Shown here in pieces: positions 4,113 to 6,586 of a DNA stretch of 6,586 bases. Source of the stretch: UBA5078 sp041175045 (lineage in GTDB: Bacteria > Pseudomonadota > Gammaproteobacteria > Pseudomonadales > Pseudohongiellaceae); contig JBEDFR010000047.1 of NCBI GenBank assembly GCA_041175045.1, positions 1 to 6,586 on the forward strand. The letters are read 5' to 3'. Position numbers and translations under genes: made by a program. Position 1 is the stretch's first letter; each line of letters opens with the position of its first letter. The notes below the pieces were generated by a model. That model saw nothing but the letters and a program-made list of their open reading frames with translations, was not told the origin of the DNA and did not search any database.

Positions 4113-5176
4113 CGCGGGCTGCCTTCCAGGACGACCGGACGGGCCTCGGCAGCGCAGGCCTGAATGCGGCCGATGACAGTGGCGCCCTTGTTGTGCTGCT
4201 GCAGGATCGCCAGAGCCTTGTCGCTGTCAGCGGCGCTGACGCAGACGATCATGCCGATGCCGCAGTTGAAGGTGCGCAGCATCTCGGCGTCGGCGATGTT
4301 CCCCTTGCTCTGCAGCCACTGGAAGATCTGCGGGCGCTGCCAGCTGCCCAGATCGATGACGGCCTGCACACCCTCGGGCAACACCCGCGGCAGATTCTCC
4401 ACGATGCCGCCGCCGGTGATGTGAGCCAGGCCGTGCACACTGGCGTGACCTTTCAGGGCTTGAATGGCCTTGACGTAGATTTGCGTGGGTTCCAGCAGAA
4501 CCTCGCCGATGGTGCGGCCGGCGAAGGGTTGACTGAGCGGTGTGCTGCTGACTTCCAGCACCTTGCGGATCAGCGAGTAGCCGTTGGAGTGCGCGCCGGA
4601 AGAGGCCATGCCGATCAGGATATCGCCGGGCTGCACGCGCTCGTTCTCGATGATCTCGCTCTTCTCTACGATGCCGACGGCGAAGCCGGCCAGATCATAG
4701 TCTTCCTTCTTGTACATGCCGGGCATCTCGGCCGTTTCGCCACCGATCAGGGAGCAGCCCGCCTGCACGCAGCCTTCGCCGATGCCGGTGACCACCTGGG
4801 CCGCTTCGTCCACATTGAGTCCGCCGGTGGCGTAGTAATCGAGGAAGAAGAGGGGCTCGGCGCCGCACACGATGAGGTCGTTCACGCACATGGCCACCAG
4901 GTCGATGCCGATGGTGTCGTGCTTGCCCATCTCGATGGCCAGCTTGAGCTTGGTACCCACGCCATCGGTGGCCGAGACCAGCACCGGCTGTCGATACCCA
5001 GCAGGGATCTCGCACAGGGCGCCGAAGCCGCCGAGGCCGGACAGCACTTCCGGGCGGCGGGTGCGTTGGGTCACGGACTTGATGCGTTCGACCAGCGCAT
5101 CGCCCGCGTCGATGTCGACACCGGCGTCCTTGTAGCTCAGTGAGGGAGTGGAAGAGTGATTGCTGTGCTGGCTCAT
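4109..5176 (-). CDS. purM: Phosphoribosylformylglycinamidine cyclo-ligase (AIR synthetase)
   Basis: PurM closes the imidazole ring: FGAM plus ATP gives AIR, step five of IMP synthesis, in the cytoplasm. The 355-aa length is normal. Signature motifs are SYKDAGVDIDAGD (14-26), GLGGFGALCE (47-56), SATDGVGTKLK (68-78), then GIDLVAMCVNDL and GAEPLFFLDY (90-114), IGGETAEMPGMY (144-155), ASSGAHSNGYSL and HITGGGIVENLPRVLP. The first 13 residues are a Ser/His-rich, low-conservation tail. The ATG at 5174-5176 lies about 28 bases after the predicted transcription start, with only a weak GGA as ribosome binding site. It heads the operon purM-purN-DUF3108. No PurR-like operator was seen upstream. Confidence 0.97.
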   Translation of the reverse strand: MSQHSNHSSTPSLSYKDAGVDIDAGDALVERIKSVTQRTRRPEVLSGLGGFGALCEIPAGYRQPVLVSATDGVGTKLKLAIEMGKHDTIGIDLVAMCVNDLIVCGAEPLFFLDYYATGGLNVDEAAQVVTGIGEGCVQAGCSLIGGETAEMPGMYKKEDYDLAGFAVGIVEKSEIIENERVQPGDILIGMASSGAHSNGYSLIRKVLEVSSTPLSQPFAGRTIGEVLLEPTQIYVKAIQALKGHASVHGLAHITGGGIVENLPRVLPEGVQAVIDLGSWQRPQIFQWLQSKGNIADAEMLRTFNCGIGMIVCVSAADSDKALAILQQHNKGATVIGRIQACAAEARPVVLEGSPR

Positions 5177-5210
5177 GAGGGGGTCCGTATGCTGGTCAGG
5201 AAGTGCGCGG

Positions 5211-5240
5211 ATTCTAGCAGCTGGGCCGTTGGCGTGTCAT
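5211..5240 (-). promoter_or_regulatory. purM operon promoter
   Basis: On the minus strand, ATGACA (5235-5240; 5 of 6 to the -35 consensus), an 18-bp spacer and TAGAAT (5211-5216; 5 of 6) form a good sigma-70 promoter. It also has an extended -10 TG (TGCTAGAAT). The start would fall near 5204, giving a leader of about 28 nt before the purM ATG. The -35 box overlaps that of the divergent DUF2066 promoter. Confidence 0.65.
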
Positions 5241-5262
5241 GGCAGGGAGGATCGGGTATGAT
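5234..5262 (+). promoter_or_regulatory. Candidate DUF2066-hda promoter sharing its -35 with purM
   Basis: On the plus strand, GTGTCA (5234-5239; 4 of 6), a 17-bp spacer and TATGAT (5257-5262; 5 of 6) give a plausible sigma-70 promoter. The start would be near 5269-5270, at the A of the ATG at 5270, so the mRNA would be leaderless. This competes with the ribosome binding site GGGAGG (5245-5250), which would then lie in the promoter spacer and not be transcribed. Confidence 0.4.
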
Positions 5263-6352
5263 GCCGCGCATGAAAAATCTCCTCCAGATCGCTCGCCGCC
5301 TGCTCTGTCTCAGCCTCTTCGTCGCCGCGCTGTCTGCTCTGCCGGCGCAGGCCTTGCTTGTCTCCGGTCTCTATGAGCAGGAGATCGTGGTGCAGGATCA
5401 GGGGGATGCCGAGCGTCTGCGCGCCTATCGCGAGGGCCTGGCGGCCGTGGTACGCAAGGTCACGGGCGATGAGCAGCATCTGCGCAACTCCGCCATCGAA
5501 CGCGTTGTGCGTGATGCCCAGAGCTACGTGCAGGAAGTCAGCTACCGCACGGACTCCAGCGCCGCGCCAGCACGTACCTTCATTCGCATCAGCTTCGACA
5601 GCGCGTTGTTGAACCAGGCACTGATGACCTCCGGCGTGCCGGTGTGGGATCGCGAAAGGCCCGTGGTGATGCTCTGGCTGACGGTGCAGAACGCCGTTGG
5701 TGTGCGTGAGGTGCTCAGTGCGGATTCCGAACACCCCATGCTGGACATCGTGCGCGAATTCTCCCGGGTGCGCGGCCTGCCGATGTTGCTGCCGGTGATG
5801 GATCTGGAGGATCGCCGCAATCTGCCGGCGGATGTGGCCTGGAGCCTCGACGAGACGCGCATCCGCAGTGCCAGCGCCCGTTACGGCGCGGATGCCATCC
5901 TGGCGGGGCGGCTGCTCGAATCCCCAACGGGCGATCTGGTGGGTTTGTGGCAGTTCCTGTTTCGCGACAGCGTCGAGAGCTTTGACGCTTTCGAACGGGA
6001 CTTGGCCGTGCTGACGCTAGGCACCATGAACCGCATCACTGGTCAGCTCGCGGCCCATTACGCCTTCAACAGCATGCAGGCGCCGGCTGATGCCCGCGTG
6101 CGCGTGCGCGTGGAAGGCATGGACAGCGCGCGTGACTACGTGGACCTGATGGCTTACATGGACTCGCTGGCCGTAGTGGATACTGCGGCGGCTGCTCTGC
6201 TGGATGGTGCCGCCATCGAACTCGATGTGCGACTGCTGGCCACGCCATTTCTGTTCACCGAATTCATTGCCCTGGGGCGCGATTTGCAGCCGCTCAGCGT
6301 GCCAGGCGTCGCCCCGGAGCAGCCGCTGCTGCACCTGCGCTGGGTCCGCTGA
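5258..6352 (+). CDS. DUF2066 protein, predicted exported
   Basis: The N-terminus (MMPRMKNLLQIARR, then LLCLSLFVAALSALPAQA) is a Sec signal peptide with probable cleavage after AQA. The mature part begins LLVSGLYEQEIVV and continues with LRAYREGLAAVVRKVTGDE, RPVVMLWLTV and an acidic-basic middle, as in DUF2066 proteins encoded next to hda or purM in gammaproteobacteria. Function is unknown; an envelope location is inferred. The frame is open from 5156, but upstream residues precede the signal peptide and overlap purM, so I reject that start. ATG 5258 has GGAGG (5246-5250) at 7 bases and gives 364 aa; ATG 5270 gives 360 aa and fits a leaderless transcript from the TATGAT box. hda follows one base after the stop, so the two are co-transcribed. 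It is divergent from purM. Confidence 0.82.
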   Translation: MMPRMKNLLQIARRLLCLSLFVAALSALPAQALLVSGLYEQEIVVQDQGDAERLRAYREGLAAVVRKVTGDEQHLRNSAIERVVRDAQSYVQEVSYRTDSSAAPARTFIRISFDSALLNQALMTSGVPVWDRERPVVMLWLTVQNAVGVREVLSADSEHPMLDIVREFSRVRGLPMLLPVMDLEDRRNLPADVAWSLDETRIRSASARYGADAILAGRLLESPTGDLVGLWQFLFRDSVESFDAFERDLAVLTLGTMNRITGQLAAHYAFNSMQAPADARVRVRVEGMDSARDYVDLMAYMDSLAVVDTAAAALLDGAAIELDVRLLATPFLFTEFIALGRDLQPLSVPGVAPEQPLLHLRWVR

Positions 6353-6353
6353 G

Positions 6354-6586
6354 ATGCTGCAGCCCCGCCAGCTGGCGCTGCAGATTGCGCTCGATGACGC
6401 CGCCACCTTCGACAATTTTCATGTCACCGCTGCCAACCGCGCCTTGGTGAATTATCTGCAGGAACCGGCTGCTCTGGCACAGTTCACCTGGCTGTGGGGC
6501 ACCCCCGGGGCGGGCTGCAGTCATCTTCTGCAGGCCATGTGTCAGCAGGACATGACAGCCGACGGGGTGCAGCCCTGGGCCGCCAG
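6354..6586 (+). CDS. hda: DnaA regulatory inactivator Hda (5' part, cut by window end)
   Basis: The first 77 residues are visible and the gene runs off the window. Hda is an AAA+ DnaA homologue that, with the DNA-loaded sliding clamp, stimulates ATP hydrolysis by DnaA and limits re-initiation. The start MLQPRQLALQI carries QLALQI (6-11), matching the N-terminal clamp-binding motif (QLSLPL in E. coli Hda). DDAATFDNFHV (14-24) is the usual beginning of the DnaA/Hda N-terminal region. The Walker A segment WGTPGAGCSHLLQA (48-61) has Cys55 where classical P-loops carry Lys; E. coli Hda has Arg there by my recollection. The ATG is one base after the DUF2066 stop (TGAGATG) with no clear Shine-Dalgarno, so translation is probably coupled. 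Confidence 0.88.
   Translation, partial: MLQPRQLALQIALDDAATFDNFHVTAANRALVNYLQEPAALAQFTWLWGTPGAGCSHLLQAMCQQDMTADGVQPWAA

Noticed and set aside
4193..5143. 316-codon open frame opposite purM
   Set aside because: A shadow of GC-rich purM; the translation is His/Ala/Asp-rich low-complexity and the sense strand has full purM motifs.
5156..5257. Upstream extension of the DUF2066 frame
   Set aside because: It would overlap the purM start, cover both promoters, and put 34 residues before an obvious signal peptide.

Overview
This is a GC-rich window with the gene density, codon use and gene order of a gammaproteobacterial chromosome. The arrangement purM-purN-DUF3108 divergent from DUF2066-hda is one I know from Pseudomonas and relatives. 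A REP-like hairpin near the left edge also recalls Pseudomonas and marine oil-degrading gammaproteobacteria such as Alcanivorax. I cannot fix the genus from the sequence alone.

Left part, 1-1332. A tRNA-Arg(CCT) on the minus strand is preceded by an extended -10 promoter with a GC-rich discriminator. Upstream of it lie a REP-like hairpin and four 18-bp tandem units that run into the 3' end of a minus-strand gene. That gene encodes a 151-aa protein with two AP2-like DNA-binding domains. A 79-aa hypothetical gene sits just upstream on the same strand, behind a long leader rich in inverted repeats. The gene-free stretch 1002-1332 appears to be a divergent regulatory region.

Middle part, 1333-2716, plus strand. 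A two-gene unit encodes a family 2 glycosyltransferase (TIGR04283 type) and a DUF2064/TIGR04282 transferase. These families are often found near radical SAM enzymes of the ArsS type, but no such gene is present here. The unit ends tail-to-tail against DUF3108 with overlapping stop codons.

Right part, 2713-6586. purM, purN and a DUF3108 secreted-protein gene form a tight minus-strand operon with two ATGA overlaps. PurM and PurN catalyse two steps of IMP synthesis. Divergent from it, DUF2066 (predicted exported protein) and hda (regulatory inactivation of DnaA, cut by the window end) run on the plus strand. The 81-bp gap between the two units contains two back-to-back promoter candidates whose -35 boxes overlap almost completely.

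No complete mobile element, CRISPR array, rRNA gene or convincing intrinsic terminator was found. The least conventional parts are the AP2/79-aa module with its structured leader, the repeat cluster beside the tRNA, and the shared promoter between purM and DUF2066.
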